Source of the DNA: Acanthaster planci
Taxonomy: Eukaryota > Echinodermata > Asteroidea > Valvatida > Acanthasteridae
Direction: 5' to 3'
Assembly (NCBI RefSeq): GCF_001949145.1
Contig: NW_019091362.1
Coordinates: 4,391,761-4,455,760, forward strand
DNA length: 64,000 bases
Shown one piece after another: positions 46,434 to 61,192 of this stretch. Made by a program: the position numbers and the translations under genes. The first letter of the stretch is position 1; the number at the start of each line of letters is the position of its first letter. The notes under the pieces are model-generated. The model had not been told where the DNA came from. It was given only the letters and a program-made list of their open reading frames with translations, and ran no database searches.

Positions 46434-49400
46434 GGTGGGCGTGTGAGTGTGTGGGGAAGGGATTCGTGGGCGCGGTGTGCAGAAGGCAAGGGGGAAATTT
46501 CACACACAAGAGAGATGAAAGAGGGTAAACCACAAAGTATCCCAATCTGGATGAAATGATGAAGGCGGCGAAACAAACGACAAAGAGATGCGACTGTGAT
46601 AGAAAGTTGAGAGTATCACACAAAAAGGATGGGCCACACAGTAGGATCACTAAGGGCAGTAATTACATATCAAGCTGAAAATTTCGAGGTTCAACTCTAG
46701 GAACTCTCCTCGTCTCTGTCCAGCATGTGCACAGGCCTGGAAGTGGGTCCGAAGGTATTCAGGCTAGCCGGGGTGTTCCACGAGCAGCTAAAAAGGTTGG
46801 CTGCATGTCTGGGGTTTGCACAGCATCACAATAATACTGTACTGAAGGGTCGTCATTTTTTCGATCAGCGATGCAGACCAACAGTGTACCGGTATACGAC
46901 CTGTAAAAACATAAAATTTTGTAAGGAAATTAAACCTAACGGTCCTCCATCCTCCACTTTCAATATGGTTTTACATACACCCTTGGGGGGTTAGGGTTAA
47001 ATAGGTACTGTATGTACCTATGATACCGGTACGTGTACATAGGGATCTGTCTCTCAGAGGCAATAACTCCTTGACATTTCATTTCATCAATTAAAAACAC
47101 ATACCAGTACATATGGGACACCGGTGAGATTGGGGGGAAATGAAATAGCCACAAAATAATCACCAAAGGGTTTGATCATGGCTGCCCAGCAGTGCTGGGT
47201 CAAAGTTTGCTTAAGGGCATCCCTACCATAAAAACGTATGCATAAAGACACCAGGAAGGTAAAGTCAGATCATGATAAAAATAATCCTCAAATCTGGAAA
47301 AATCCTGACATACCTCACCCCTGATGGGAAGACCTACTATTGCCCTGAGACCTGTACATACATATGTACATGTATCTGTGGGCAAGCAATTCTGCATACT
47401 ACACTAGTTTTTTTTTATTTTGGGTCAAAATTCAGCTCGTTAATTTACCCAACTCTGTGCACTACTCCACTTTGAGCTCCCTGGGTGTCTTGATAACTGT
47501 GTTTGTTCTAGAAATAAGCAGGTAGGGAGTGATGTAGACTGAAAGCAAAGGTCTGTTTGCTTTTGAGGAACTACCTGTGGAGTTAGGTACTGGTACACCA
47601 CCCAGTGAATCACTCTACCACTATGACCGTTACAGTTCAAACTGCAAAGACTGCTTTGCAGCCACAGCAGTGCAAGCAATGGCAACATACATGTATCAGA
47701 GTACATGTACCGGTACCAGAATTCGGTTGTCGTGAGAAACACTGGGTGTGGTGCAAAACTGGGCTCAGGTTCCCACGGTGTTCAGTTGTTTAAACGCTGG
47801 TAATCGCTGAGTAATCTTTCCATTTTTGAGTGACTCGGTTGTACTTTAACCTCTTCATGTATGCTGTCCGGCAAGCCAAAAGTCACACAAAGTGTGTACC
47901 AATACTAGCTGTTTCACCTCGAATGAAAAAAAAAAACTTAAGCAAGAAAGGAAATTGGGCAGAGACGTCATGACGACGCATTCATACATGTACCGTATAT
48001 GTGTAGTCACACACTGCATCTGAACAAAAAGTGGGCTATACGTGTACATGTACTGTACATACTCCTGTACATGTACATGTATGAGAATATGTATGACCAT
48101 GTACATGTACTTTGATAAGTAAGGAGGGATGCCGTCAAGTCATGCTACCAGTAACTCTAACCACGGGCATGAAGTCTATGGGATGTCCGCACATCACCTC
48201 ACCCCCTGCCACTTCTTTGAAATGTTGACACTAAACTTGCTAAAAAGGGGTACGTGTGTGTACTCCCGGGTTCCCCCCCCCACCCAGAAGTTTCCGCCAG
48301 CTTGTACCGGTACATGTATTGCCACTGACTCTAGCGTCCAAGGTGAAGGAAAAGAGAGATTGAAAATTAGAGGAGTCTGTGAATATTAGGGCTATAACAA
48401 GAAAAAAATGTCTGTACATTACCGGTACATAATCACCAAGCACAAGTCTCATTTAGAATGATGAAAGAGTTGAAACAGATCCGTGTATTAAAGCTCACAA
48501 CCACCACCGGCAGTGCGCCGGCCACCAGATGTTCACTGATCACCTGACAGCTGAATTACAGCGCCCCCTATGTTAAAACATGTCAGGTCGCACATACATT
48601 TACGTGCAAGTCCAACAGTAAGTCCAACACCACATACATGTACATGTATGTACCATTAAGTTGGACAAAATCACATCTTCAACCAAATAAAGGCCCCACA
48701 CATGTACGTTACATTGAGGTTTGATGCCTCATACATACATGTACCGGTACATGTACATGTAGGTCCAACACTTAAATTTACTTTGATTTCTGTCCATGCG
48801 TGGATACATGAACTGTATGTCTGCCATCTCATAAGTCTGACACCTTGTTTGTCTTACAGCCATTACCCTAACTGTCCTCAATCCTTCACCAACTCCAACG
48901 ATGCTAACTTTTCTCACATTGAATCCTATTCCGAAGGCAGATTAAGCGTATAAGGGATCGGACTTACATGTATGATGAACATGTACCGGTACATGTATCG
49001 AAGCTCCCATTTCACACCAAAGATAGTATAGCCCCCCTATGCAGCGTAAGATGGAAAACTCTGCCGAAAAGGTGTTACCACCATAGGCGCCTTTCGAGTG
49101 TGAACGTTAATGCTTGGCACTGGCATACCAGGTGTGCGTGCCTGTCGCAGCACCTGTGCCGGTGCATTAACATGCACTGTGCAGGCGTAGTCTAACCCAA
49201 ACGGCACCCGTGCGACTACAACGTTTTATGTGTATTCAAGGCGAAGTTCTACATCTTGCGCAAGTACGCAGCACCGTACGATCTTTGGTTCATATACTGT
49301 CCACATACCGTAAATGTACATGTACCGGTACGTGTCTGTCTGTTAACAATTGATGAAAGTTATTCTGAAAAACAAATTCTTGAACAGGCACAATATGCAC

Positions 49401-52400
49401 AGTGTACATGTAGTTAATCACAGTATACATGAGACTTATCACATGTACGCAAAGAGCAAGGAACAAGGCGTGACTATGCATGGTACATGCACATGTATGA
49501 CCACACTGTACATGTACATGCACATGGATGTTACTGTACATGTACATGTATGCACAAGCAATACCATAAGTGCATACATGTACCAGCATGTCCATGGTGC
49601 AAACTGCCACACAACCCCAATCTGTTGACCTGTGTTTGAATAAAAGCTACAGCTGTTATCCTGACAGCTCACTGCACAATGGAAGTGTATAAACAGCCCC
49701 CAGGGTAACAAGTGGATATCCTATGAGTGAGTCCACATCACTGGGCATGCAAGCATATGTACCCCCTTATTACATGTAGGGGTACCTCATGTATACAGTT
49801 TGCAACAGAAGAAACTTCACACATCCTTCTCACGGCCTTCATGATTTTTTTTGGGGGGGAGGAGGTAGTTGGTTGTTTTTGCAGAGTTTCTCTTTATGTT
49901 GATGTCATTTTTTTTTCATGGTGAATTGTTATGTCTACAATCTTTGTAAATATTAATTTGAATTCATTCCACACTGCATTTAATGGACTCATCGCTGTTC
50001 ACAAGCATTAATGTATCCAACTTCCAAGCATTTCACCTCTGTGGTTGAATATTACGTGAAACTTCAAACCTTGGAGAAAAAAATTTCAAACATATGTGAT
50101 CCACCAGGATGTACATATGTCCAGCTTGTTCAGTGATCCGTAATTCCCAAAAGGCAAATCCACAAGATGCATTCCATGCATCACAGCCAAGTATCATGAC
50201 TCCAACATGTGTGATTCAACCAACATACAACCATACTATCCATACATTTTGTACACAGTGACAAAAATTTTCTCAAAAATCAACTTCTTCAACTTCAACA
50301 AAGGACAAACTCGGATTGTGCGCTCTTGGGGCAAACACTTTGAGAGCGAGAGTGTAATGCGCCACTGTGTGCTACTGCAACTGAACCACTCATACATGTA
50401 CTGTACATGTACATATCGCGCATACCACATACTGGTATAAGTGCACGAATCCCAAGTCTGTCTAAGGGGCGGGGCTAATTCTCAAAAGACGATACGGGCA
50501 GGTCAATTCTGTAAAGTGTAATGGGAGTACTCTCTGCAGGGTGTCGATTACCTGGGACAACTATATGGTTTTCTTGACTACCAACAAGAAGACACATGTT
50601 GTACCCACATGTTGATTAAATTCAAATTTCTTGCACAGGTAAATTAATGGGGTAATTGTACATGTAGTATCGTAATGGTGTCTTGAACCAAGACTACAGC
50701 ATCTGAGCACGAAGGGAGGAAATTAAATGCCAAAAAAGGAAGTTATACAACTCAGTTGTTATTTCAGTCTGAACTTTGTGGAAAGGTCAATGTGCAGGGA
50801 AATGCCGTTATCCACATCCGTTAGTAAATTTAGTTCTGTCAAGGTCAACAAATACCAAGTAAATGTACACATTCATGCACAGCCATGTGCTCGGTGTGTA
50901 CACGTACCAGTATGCTGTACTAGACCATGGAGGAATAACACTTGCTCATGACCAGTACAGTAGTTAATGTGAGCATGTAGTGTATCATTTTTCAGTTCTT
51001 GAGCACAGGTCCCGGTACATGTATAGTGCGTGTTGGGTATGTTTTAAGCCTGAAGATGTCCATGGATACACATGAATGGTACACGTGTGCATACATGTAT
51101 TTTGGTACTGGAAACCAACATGTACAGTGCACATGTGCATGTACAGTGTACATACAGATGTAGGGCCAGGCGATTTTCTTTTTCTAGGAAATGTTTCTTC
51201 TATGGGGGAAAATGAAAGCTGAATTGTCATGCAGCGTCTCCATGGCAATTGTTATAAATTCATGTACATGCACCTGTACAAATACAGGTGCATGGGCCTA
51301 ACAACTGTGAGAAGTGAGCACCTGGACAAGAATACCCAAAGCACACACATGCACATGGACATGCAGGTCATGGGGCCATAAAGGTCAAGGTACCACATGT
51401 GCAGTCACCAAGGTCAACTCTCAATCAGAGGCAGGTTCAATCAAGGACCACTAGTTGACTAGTGGTTGGTCCTTCATCATCGACTTGCGTGCATTCGATC
51501 AGAGTTAGTCGAACTACATGTACATGTATGGTCGAAATATGGCTAAATATGGTCCTTAATCCAACTTGCCCCTAAGAGTTCCATATTTCCCATAAAAAAT
51601 AAATCCCATCAGCTGGGTCAGGAATGTCAGGATGAATACATGTACAGTACATTGTACATACAGCTTGTTGTTTACATGTATACTGTAGTCTAAGGACATA
51701 CATGTACATTGCATGACAGCATTTAGGCTGAGGTTGTGTGATTCTTGACCCACTCTTAACCCCAGTGAGATTGCTGAGGCCAGAGAAGCACCTTGTCCCT
51801 TATGTTATGAAACACCTAATCCTATTGTACCTATCAAAAGACAGTGGGTCTCAGTACTGTGTGGGCGATCTTCCAAGGCTGAACATGTCATGCATGTGTG
51901 CCTTGTCCTTGAGTACAAATTACAATGCTGGAATGCCACAAGTACAGGCACTATGCACCATGTACACAATATCACAATATGGACAGGGGAGAGACCTGAC
52001 CTTGAAAAGTGGAAAAGTGGTGAGAGGAGAAGTTGGCCATATTCTATGGCATTTCTATGGCATTCTATTGCATTTACATGTATGTACGCACAGGATTACG
52101 CATCTCTGTGTACCACAACATTTAACATGTAGTCAGCCCTTTCAACAAATCTTCAAAGTGGGACTTGTCTTGGCCTATCCACAGGTCGATTTTGTTTTCT
52201 TTCATACACTATGGGTGTAACATGTCACTGGCATGGACACAAACAACTCGCAGACCTGTGCAAGTACACGTACATTGTAGCTAGTGCACTACGATTTGTG
52301 CACGTAAATTCTGCTCCCGGGGTAATACCAGCGACTTACAGTAGCCAAGATCAAGGGTTCACATGGAGACACATGTGAGAGTTTTCCCGAGACTCAGCTC

Positions 52401-55157
52401 CACAATCAGGTTACCTCCACCTTCGGCTGTGCCTCATTCATATTCATGTAACCCCCTGACTTTAGAGTTGTTAGCTCAACAGTAGAAGATTTTCTTGTAC
52501 CAGTATATGTACCGGTGCAGGTCTAGAAACTCTAGTCTAGACCTCCTCCAAGATATCTCAAGGATTGAGCAGAAATCTCCAGGAAGGCTGGTCACTCTCA
52601 AGCATGTATGTCCTTTCACACGATGGCACTTTTGTAAGATACATGTACCTGTATCTCGAGCATGTTTCACTTTCAGGATACATGCTCAGATGTTGTGAGC
52701 CCAATGTGGAGGGATAGTGCTTTGAATGACAGATACATGTACTGACAGATAATGCGAGCCTTACAAATGAACCCCATACAACATTACTTTGTAGTATCGT
52801 CCGGTCCAACTGTCAATGCCCTCATGCCATCCACAGACCGGTGAACCGGAAATGAAGGGTCAAGGTAAAACCTGGCTACACTCTACATAAATTTCATTTT
52901 GCTCTTTATATGATAGATGGTGCATGGGTTTGCTTCTTCGACTGTGCATCAGAAAGCAGCCTGCTGCATTGTATTCGGTGAAGTTCTATTGCAATACACT
53001 GTAATCCCGGAGAGAAAAAAGCCAAGACCTAAAATTGAGGTCTGAGATCAGGGTGGATTGTATCGTACAAACCTTGCTTGTACGGATTGCACGTGACCAC
53101 TTGGTTCAAGCCCTAATTATGAAGGCTGAAGCTGTAAACTCAAGCTATACATGTAAAAAACCTTTACTGTTCCTGTACTGTACCGGTATGTACATGGACT
53201 GTGTGAAAAAAGTTACACACACTGAGCTGTCGGTATTTGACAATGTCACCCGTTAATTAACAAATGTTTAAAACTGCATTTGTTAACTTCTAATTAAAGG
53301 AGTTAGGGTCGTGATCGTGTTTGCATATGATCGGATCGACCAGACAGGTGCTTTCTCTGCGCTCCCAGTGCTTGGAGTTGGGATCAAATGCAAGTCAAAA
53401 TTTGTCCGTTGTGAAAATTAGTGTTCGTAGTCTTGTGCCAAGGTGGCAATAAATTTCTTCCAATAAATTCTGGCATGTCTAGGGAAAAGTAAGCTCCCTG
53501 AAAAGTGAAATAACAATCATGGCAATCACCAACTGACCAAGGCAGTCTGCCGCTCGGTACATGCATGTAGCCTGAAGTACATTATGTACAGTATGTCGTG
53601 CATGTAGCATGAGCAGTGAGCATACTGCAGCCATGGCAGTCAAATTTAAGTTCACAAAAAACACAGCGAAAGTCTGTGGACATCAATCAATGTCAGAACT
53701 TAGAAAGTCACCTGTTTTTAAACATTCCAACATGTCCATGTAAGGGCCCAGACGGAGTACACAAAAAGCAGTTTACTTTTCTTACCTCCTATCTATGCCA
53801 TGACAGGCATGACAGGTGGATCGATCATCAGATCGTTACATGGGTGCACCACTGAGAATGGCACGAACAGGGAGTTTCAACATGTTCAACTTAACTGCTA
53901 ACTACATGTACTTCTTTGCACTGTTTATTGGTAGTCCTTTTGAATATGTGGCCCCTAGCCCTACTTAATTTTATTTTTCCTAATAATAAAAAGAAATATT
54001 TTATCACACTCTTTAAATAGTATTATTAACTAGGCCTAGGAGTAGGACCTATGGCTGGGAGAACAGTTTTTATAAACTGAATGGGTTCCCCACCTACCTG
54101 CCCACTACCATGTTTTTTTGTAAATAATAAATAAATAAGTAAATACATTTTTGATTACAGGGCCTAATAATAATAATGAAAATGATAATTCTACTACAGC
54201 ACAATCCTGATCATATCAGCACAATAAACATGATTAAACGTTATAGGCTTAACAGTGACACTTGACAGCAGACACGAGTAGATCAGCCTTACCCCCTTTA
54301 CCACCATGTAACGTTACGCCGACCGGTAAGTCGAACCATCAGTACAGTCATGAGTGCAGAGCTTGTCAGTGCTGGTGGTACGATCACGGAAACGACAAGC
54401 GACAAGGAAATGTAGTTTGCATAACCAATTAAGACGTACGCAGTAAACGTTGTATCAACTACCATGCACACTGTCAGTGTCAGACTGTGGGCGTTTACGC
54501 ATGTGCTCATTGGTTGTATTATCAAGTACCAGTAGCAAAACAAACCAGCTGGTCAGCTCGTTAGTCAGATACTCTTTGGAAGTTAGTGTTGTACTTGTTG
54601 GAGTAAGGTCCGGGATTCAACCTAACAGAACTCAACACGAGGGCGCACTTCTTCGTTTCGCACGCGCGACGTACGTCAACGCAGCTGTTTTTTAGAGCTG
54701 CGGCTGGTCGACTTCGGGCGAGTGTTCTTGACACTGGTTTCTTGTGATCACGTTCGAGTGGGAGGAACTGTTCTCGGTACAGGATCACACACCACCTCCA
54801 TACATGAGTTTATAGGAACACACGTAAAAACTAGTATGATTTTGATTCTTGTACAGCTGCAAAAATAGTGCGATGGCTTACATAGTAGTCGGAGACGATG
54901 GGACGTTTTAATTTTTTTTTTGTAAAATTAACATTAGTAAGTTTCCATAATACATAAATGAATGTTTCTTTTCTAAGAGAAAAAATCAGCCCAGTTATCC
55001 AACCATTAACTCCTGAAGAACGTCCCGGACGTCGCCACATGCACAGTTCCTTGTGAGTGACGGTTTCTTCCTCCCAGTAGTCGTTTCCAACTTGAAGACG
55101 TTGCTATTGGTTAACGAATTCGCCATCGCGAGAGGGCGTATCACAACCTAGGGTAAC
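46434..55157. other. upstream flank of gene 2, TACATG-rich from about 47 to 53 kb
   Basis: No exon is recognised. TACATG/ACCGGT repeats are dense from about 47 kb to 52.8 kb, for example at 48045-48112, 48746-48762 and 49480-49550, and then stop. The part next to the gap (about 54300-54750) is richer in CpG, for example acgcgcgacgtacg near 54660. Confidence 0.55.
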
Positions 55158-56097
55158 NNNNNNNNNNNNNNNNNNNNNNNNNNNNNNNNNNNNNNNNNNN
55201 NNNNNNNNNNNNNNNNNNNNNNNNNNNNNNNNNNNNNNNNNNNNNNNNNNNNNNNNNNNNNNNNNNNNNNNNNNNNNNNNNNNNNNNNNNNNNNNNNNNN
55301 NNNNNNNNNNNNNNNNNNNNNNNNNNNNNNNNNNNNNNNNNNNNNNNNNNNNNNNNNNNNNNNNNNNNNNNNNNNNNNNNNNNNNNNNNNNNNNNNNNNN
55401 NNNNNNNNNNNNNNNNNNNNNNNNNNNNNNNNNNNNNNNNNNNNNNNNNNNNNNNNNNNNNNNNNNNNNNNNNNNNNNNNNNNNNNNNNNNNNNNNNNNN
55501 NNNNNNNNNNNNNNNNNNNNNNNNNNNNNNNNNNNNNNNNNNNNNNNNNNNNNNNNNNNNNNNNNNNNNNNNNNNNNNNNNNNNNNNNNNNNNNNNNNNN
55601 NNNNNNNNNNNNNNNNNNNNNNNNNNNNNNNNNNNNNNNNNNNNNNNNNNNNNNNNNNNNNNNNNNNNNNNNNNNNNNNNNNNNNNNNNNNNNNNNNNNN
55701 NNNNNNNNNNNNNNNNNNNNNNNNNNNNNNNNNNNNNNNNNNNNNNNNNNNNNNNNNNNNNNNNNNNNNNNNNNNNNNNNNNNNNNNNNNNNNNNNNNNN
55801 NNNNNNNNNNNNNNNNNNNNNNNNNNNNNNNNNNNNNNNNNNNNNNNNNNNNNNNNNNNNNNNNNNNNNNNNNNNNNNNNNNNNNNNNNNNNNNNNNNNN
55901 NNNNNNNNNNNNNNNNNNNNNNNNNNNNNNNNNNNNNNNNNNNNNNNNNNNNNNNNNNNNNNNNNNNNNNNNNNNNNNNNNNNNNNNNNNNNNNNNNNNN
56001 NNNNNNNNNNNNNNNNNNNNNNNNNNNNNNNNNNNNNNNNNNNNNNNNNNNNNNNNNNNNNNNNNNNNNNNNNNNNNNNNNNNNNNNNNNNNNNNNN
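55158..56097. other. assembly gap (940 N)
   Basis: A run of N flanked by CpG-containing, promoter-like sequence on both sides. Confidence 0.99.
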
Positions 56098-56166
56098 AAA
56101 TTCTCACTTGAATTAGTGGTCTGCACCCTGAACAACTAGAAACTCCGGGCTAGGTCGACAAAACAA

Positions 56167-56178
56167 TGCGCATGCGCA
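56167..56178. promoter_or_regulatory. perfect NRF-1-type palindrome
   Basis: TGCGCATGCGCA matches the NRF-1 consensus YGCGCAYGCGCR in both halves. Such sites mark CpG promoters of housekeeping genes in animals. It lies 70 bp right of the gap, so the associated gene may be hidden in it. Confidence 0.5.
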
Positions 56179-59100
56179 ATTCTGTTACACTCGAACGACC
56201 CTAGTCGGTCAATTTTTAAACTTGAAGTCCCATCGTTACTTACATTTCACCTTTGGCTGAGATTCGAGCAGCGTACATGGTCAATGAAATCTCAGTTATG
56301 AAACAGTTATTTTCATGGTTCCCTTTGTAATGATTAATGAAATTGGCTATGATTGATAGCTGGGTGCGACCACACCCCTGGGCCTGGTCCAAAATGGTCA
56401 ACTAGATAGTTCAAACCATCCATCGTTCGGGTGGTGTTTAGTCGAACTATAGTTAACATACTCGTAGCTCGAACTTGCCCTCCGGTATTGCTAATCGCCC
56501 AGGCATACACGATTTATCGCTGGCGGGAATTAATAAGAACCCTCTTGCAACCACGTGTCAACAATGCCAACATCAGGCAGGGAGCAAATTTTTTTCAATG
56601 TACAACCATTTTTGGATGTACAGCAGAAAATGGTTTTATTGCCACTCTTGAGAGGAGACTGATCTATACGCCTCATCATGGATGGAAGCTTCGTAGTACT
56701 TTAGCGTCCCCTTGGAAAACATGTACCAGGGCCACGACTAAAGCTTTCTTTAAAGTCTGGTCACCCCTACTATGTTGTCAAAAAATTGCGAGCAGGAATG
56801 CTCTTTTGGCAGCTAGCTATAGGTCTGCAATATAAAGATATTCTTCAGTCTATTTTTTTTTCAGAGCTAGTATCAATGCTAATCTAGAGACCATTGTGCA
56901 TGGCCTAATCACCTCCCGCAACATGACATGACTACTGGACTGTCAGTGACCATCGTTACAAAAAAGCGACCTAAATTCAATGTTACCCTAGCAGGCCACA
57001 CACTCAGTGGCTGAAATAAAAACGGCAAATTTCTGGGAGCACCATATAGAGGCCTGGGGTGACCATACTTCGATTCGCTTCAAGTTACTTCTAAATCCTT
57101 ACTGTTTTGCAAAATGGGATTTTAAGGAAGCGTTTCGCACCAGTCTAGCTTAAACTTTTAGATTTTCTCGTCTGAGAAATTTAAGGGACTGACGGAAGAT
57201 GAATTCTTTGGAGTTTCAGCCTGTCCGCCACATTTAAGGAGTGGGGACGAATGGCAGATTATCGTTCGTCCATTTCTGCCCAAAAGACATTGTCTTCAAT
57301 CTTCTCCAGCTCTCGTGTCTTTATAAAGATCACACACCACAGCCTTATCAAAAACGAACATGGAATTGTATTACTGCGCCGACAATATCCTCCGTCGCGA
57401 ATGCCTTAATTTTGTTACACTCACAAATCAATATTACACAATTTATGAAGACCTAGTCGCAGACCCATTCAACTGTTTAAAGTTTGACCCGGCTCAGTTA
57501 TTCCACTCATCAATATACAATATCTCTGATTTCATTATATCAGATTCAATCAAAGTTTTCATTCAAGTCTGTGCTGCTAAATTACAAGCCGATTGTCGCG
57601 TCAGCATTTAACGAGCCTTGGACGTCAAGCAGCTCCGCGTTCCTTTCCTATGACGTCAAATTTAACATCTATACGTTACATTCTCCAGAGACGTTTCTTC
57701 AAATTATCATACTTGAGCAAAGACGTATATATATATATGCATACATTATCACTGTCGGGTTTATACTTCACAATACTTGCCACTTTAGACGGAGTGAATA
57801 TCCCGCCACTTCTCCTTCGATGACGAAAGCAAGTCACCAGTGTCCTTATTGCGATCATGGAGGCGTATTCTTGGTATTACACCTCTTCAGGGATGGAACA
57901 TTTCGGAGAAATTATCTTGACGAGAGAACGGAGTTCCCATACCTCGGATTAGATTATGCTGACGTACTGATGAAGTGCTGATGGTGGCTCACGATTTGTA
58001 GTATTGAGAGCCGACGCGGATTCCCCCACCCCTCTCAATTTTCTCTCCAGTATCGTAAAGTGCATTTATTTTTCGGCGCCGAGCCTCAAGGAGTTCTCCC
58101 TGTGGTATCGTGCGGTCATTTTGACACCAATTTTGGGAAAATCAGACCTACTGTTCATGTAAAATGCCCATTTGTCCGATACTTTGCGCCTTGATGAGCT
58201 CACGGGCCGACACGCATGACGGAGGTCATTAACTCCAAATGACGGTATCAATATATTGGATGGAAAACTTCACAGATGTACCCATAATGATTGTCTATAC
58301 ATGCCTGCCAAGTTTTTAAATATTGAACAGTGCCAAATTTCTAAAAAAAAAACCCAGATATTATAACAGCCGAATTTACGAGGGGGGGGGGTTCCGACCG
58401 TCCCCCGGCAGTAAGATGGGCAACGATCTAAACAGGGGATCTCTATACATGTTTGTCATTACATGTACATGTACATTTATTATAGCGTTTGGGGAATGTG
58501 GTCGCTCTTAGCAATGTCATCCGACAAACTGGCTCGGTAAGAAAACAACAATCGTGGCGGTGAAGTCTCGCGGGGCGGGGCGGGCCATGAGCTGTATAGG
58601 AGAGAGGATGCGTCCGGCTCTTTCTGGGCCACGGTTAAACAAAGCATGAGGCGTGAACACAGAGCCCAACCACTGACAAAGCTGCTAGGGAAGGAACCGT
58701 GCACCCCGTTTAAATTCACTGCAGTAGCTGTATATGTACAAAACTGAACAGAATCATAATATGATCAAACGTGCCAGAGCTACAGAGGCACCCCCGCATA
58801 CTATTGGTGACACACTCTATTGTCTAAAATGAAAATAAAAATTTATACAATGGGTCAAGGGGGCTGCGGTTGTGGAATGGTGTCACCTAAGTACATCAGC
58901 ATCTCTAACACGCACGGTGAATTAGGAATTCATTCACAAAAAAAAACCAAAAATAAAATCAAACAGTGATTTCCTCTTTTTGGAAACTGTATTTCCATTC
59001 GTTATCGTGTGACATTATACAGGCTTAACCTTTTCCTTCGTAAGCCGGCATGCATCTTATGCTCATAAATCGTGGGGCGCTAATAACACTTTCGTCATCC

Positions 59101-61192
59101 AACGGACGAAATATTTATGAATGGACGTGAATTTTCTCTCGTCAGCAGGCGTGTTGTTGACGCCCGAGGGGCGGGACAGTCACCGGTCCTCGTCTGCCGT
59201 CGAGGCCCACTCGACTTGTAGACCGACATCCGAAGACGGAAGGTCAGAAAGGTTGAGTCTCGGGGTTTTGTCAGCTTGGGCCACTGGAAACGGGCTACTA
59301 GTTTACCTTCAGTTCCCGACAGCAACGGAAATTTATAGCCAAGGCGTTCGATGTTTCGGATCTAAAGGGCATATTATGCGCCAGCGGACTTTTCATAAAG
59401 CTGTCTGACATTCTTATCGCATTTTATTGTGGGGTTGGATGACAAACAAACCAAACAATCAACTTATTTAAATATAAACCTTTAGAATACACCTTTGTGT
59501 TTCAGTTAACCCTTTTTTCAACGTTTGTTTCAGAATTTCAAAGGGTCACGAGTAAAACTTTTATGTCATCTCAGGAAAAAATATCCCATTTTACATTGTA
59601 CTGTACACAAAAATTACTGCCTTTTAGCAGATTTTACTGGACTACATTTTTCTCTTCTTCGCTTTTTATTGTTGTTTACATGCATAGGAATTAGCAAGTA
59701 TTAAACCCTTTCTCAGAAAAGTTTTCAGTAAGTAAATTTTGTGTTCACAATTTGAACAGAAAACCTGTGCACTGAAGTATGTGTTCCCAAGATGACATAA
59801 TAGCAACAGCGCCCTCAGTAGTCCAGGAAAGCATGGGTAATTTCAAAAATGTGAAACAGTGCAGTTTTCAATGCATTTTCCCAACAGGGAGTCTAAAAAA
59901 CTTTCCAAATAGTGAAAAGGATTATACAGTTAAAGAAAAACTGGGCTTAAGAAACTTCATTTCAGTTACCCTTTAAGCTCATATCGAAAGAAGAAAACTG
60001 CCCTGTTAATGCCATGTTTGTAAGGGCACCAGTCACGATGTGTTGTAAAATGAACATGATTTGTCAATAAACGACTTTGATATTCATTATTTGGCCATGT
60101 TCGATCTTGCTTAAAGACAGAAACTCGCCCTCGTGCAATGGAATCCCTACTTTTTTCTGGTAAGCTTTATTTCAAATCTTCAGTGCGACAATGTGTGAAA
60201 GAGGTTAGCTTGATTTCGAGCTATTAATTAGGGGGAAACTGAATTTTTTGTTTCTAAAGGATTGCGAACAAAGAGCAATGCTTGTTTATCACCAAATCCC
60301 ATGATGCACTCCAAATGTTGAAAAGATGTATTAAGAAAGTGGCAATGTTGCTAAGTAAAATCTCAAAGCGCTGCAACAGGGTCATTTATGATTGAGTCTT
60401 TTGCCTTCAGCAGTTAAGATGACAAACCTGTAAACGCGGTTTGGTCATTTGGTTTTGTTGGTATGTGTGAAGTCCGTAGTTTTAACTCAAAAACAGTTCC
60501 TTTTCGCCTCCTATTGTTCAACGAACAACTCCAAATTGACTAACAATTTCGGAAAGTTTGGCAAGGGTTTTGATGCAACTTTTGCTTTAGGAAAGCCGCC
60601 AAAGATCGAAAACCAAAAGGGGAAAAGCAAGGAAACACGAGGAAAACATGACTAAAAAACTAAAACCTACAAGAATTCGTGGCAAAACTATGATTTAAAA
60701 ACTGACCTAAGGTACGTGTTTAAAAGAAAGGAGACCGAAAATATAAACACCAAATGTGACCTTCTTTAAAAAAGGTTTTAGTCGCTGTGTTAGTGACAAC
60801 TTTTTTTTTCTCTAGAGTGGCCGGTCTTTATTATGGATACTTCACGCGCAATTATTCAAATTACGACCGAGAAAAGGTTGTTCCTAAGATCACCTGAGCC
60901 GTCGTGATCGCCATTATTGTCCTCATTACTGTTGTTCCAACACCACTCTCGGACGAGCATATCTGCAGTGCTCAGCTGAAGCAGCAGCGCACGGATTGGC
61001 CAGTTATTTTGGTTTTGCCGCCACACATTTGGTTCCTGTACATGCTTTGACGATTCCCCGCCTGTGGATACCAGTGAAAGTTAACGTGGTCGGCTAGCTA
61101 TCCCACACACACACAAAACCCATTCCCCCACTGAGCTTCAGACACAAGCCTCTGTCATCAGTATCGAAGTCCGGTTTCTGTCCTCCGTTCAT
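56179..61192. other. intergenic region with GC-rich patches
   Basis: No coding exon is recognised. GC-rich, CpG-containing patches lie at about 58560-58590 (tandem ggggcgg GC boxes) and 59150-59250. TACATG repeats are nearly absent. The stretch 60830-61190 is the likely promoter and 5' UTR of the signal-peptide exon and includes an inverted CCAAT box (attgg near 60994). Confidence 0.5.

Noticed and set aside
54298-54543. Minus-strand hydrophobic frame resembling membrane segments
   Set aside because: It has no ATG at its start, no splice context and no recognisable family motif.
57484-57981. 165-codon plus-strand frame, the longest undisturbed one at this end
   Set aside because: Composition looks random, with no domain and no splice or promoter context that would mark it as coding.
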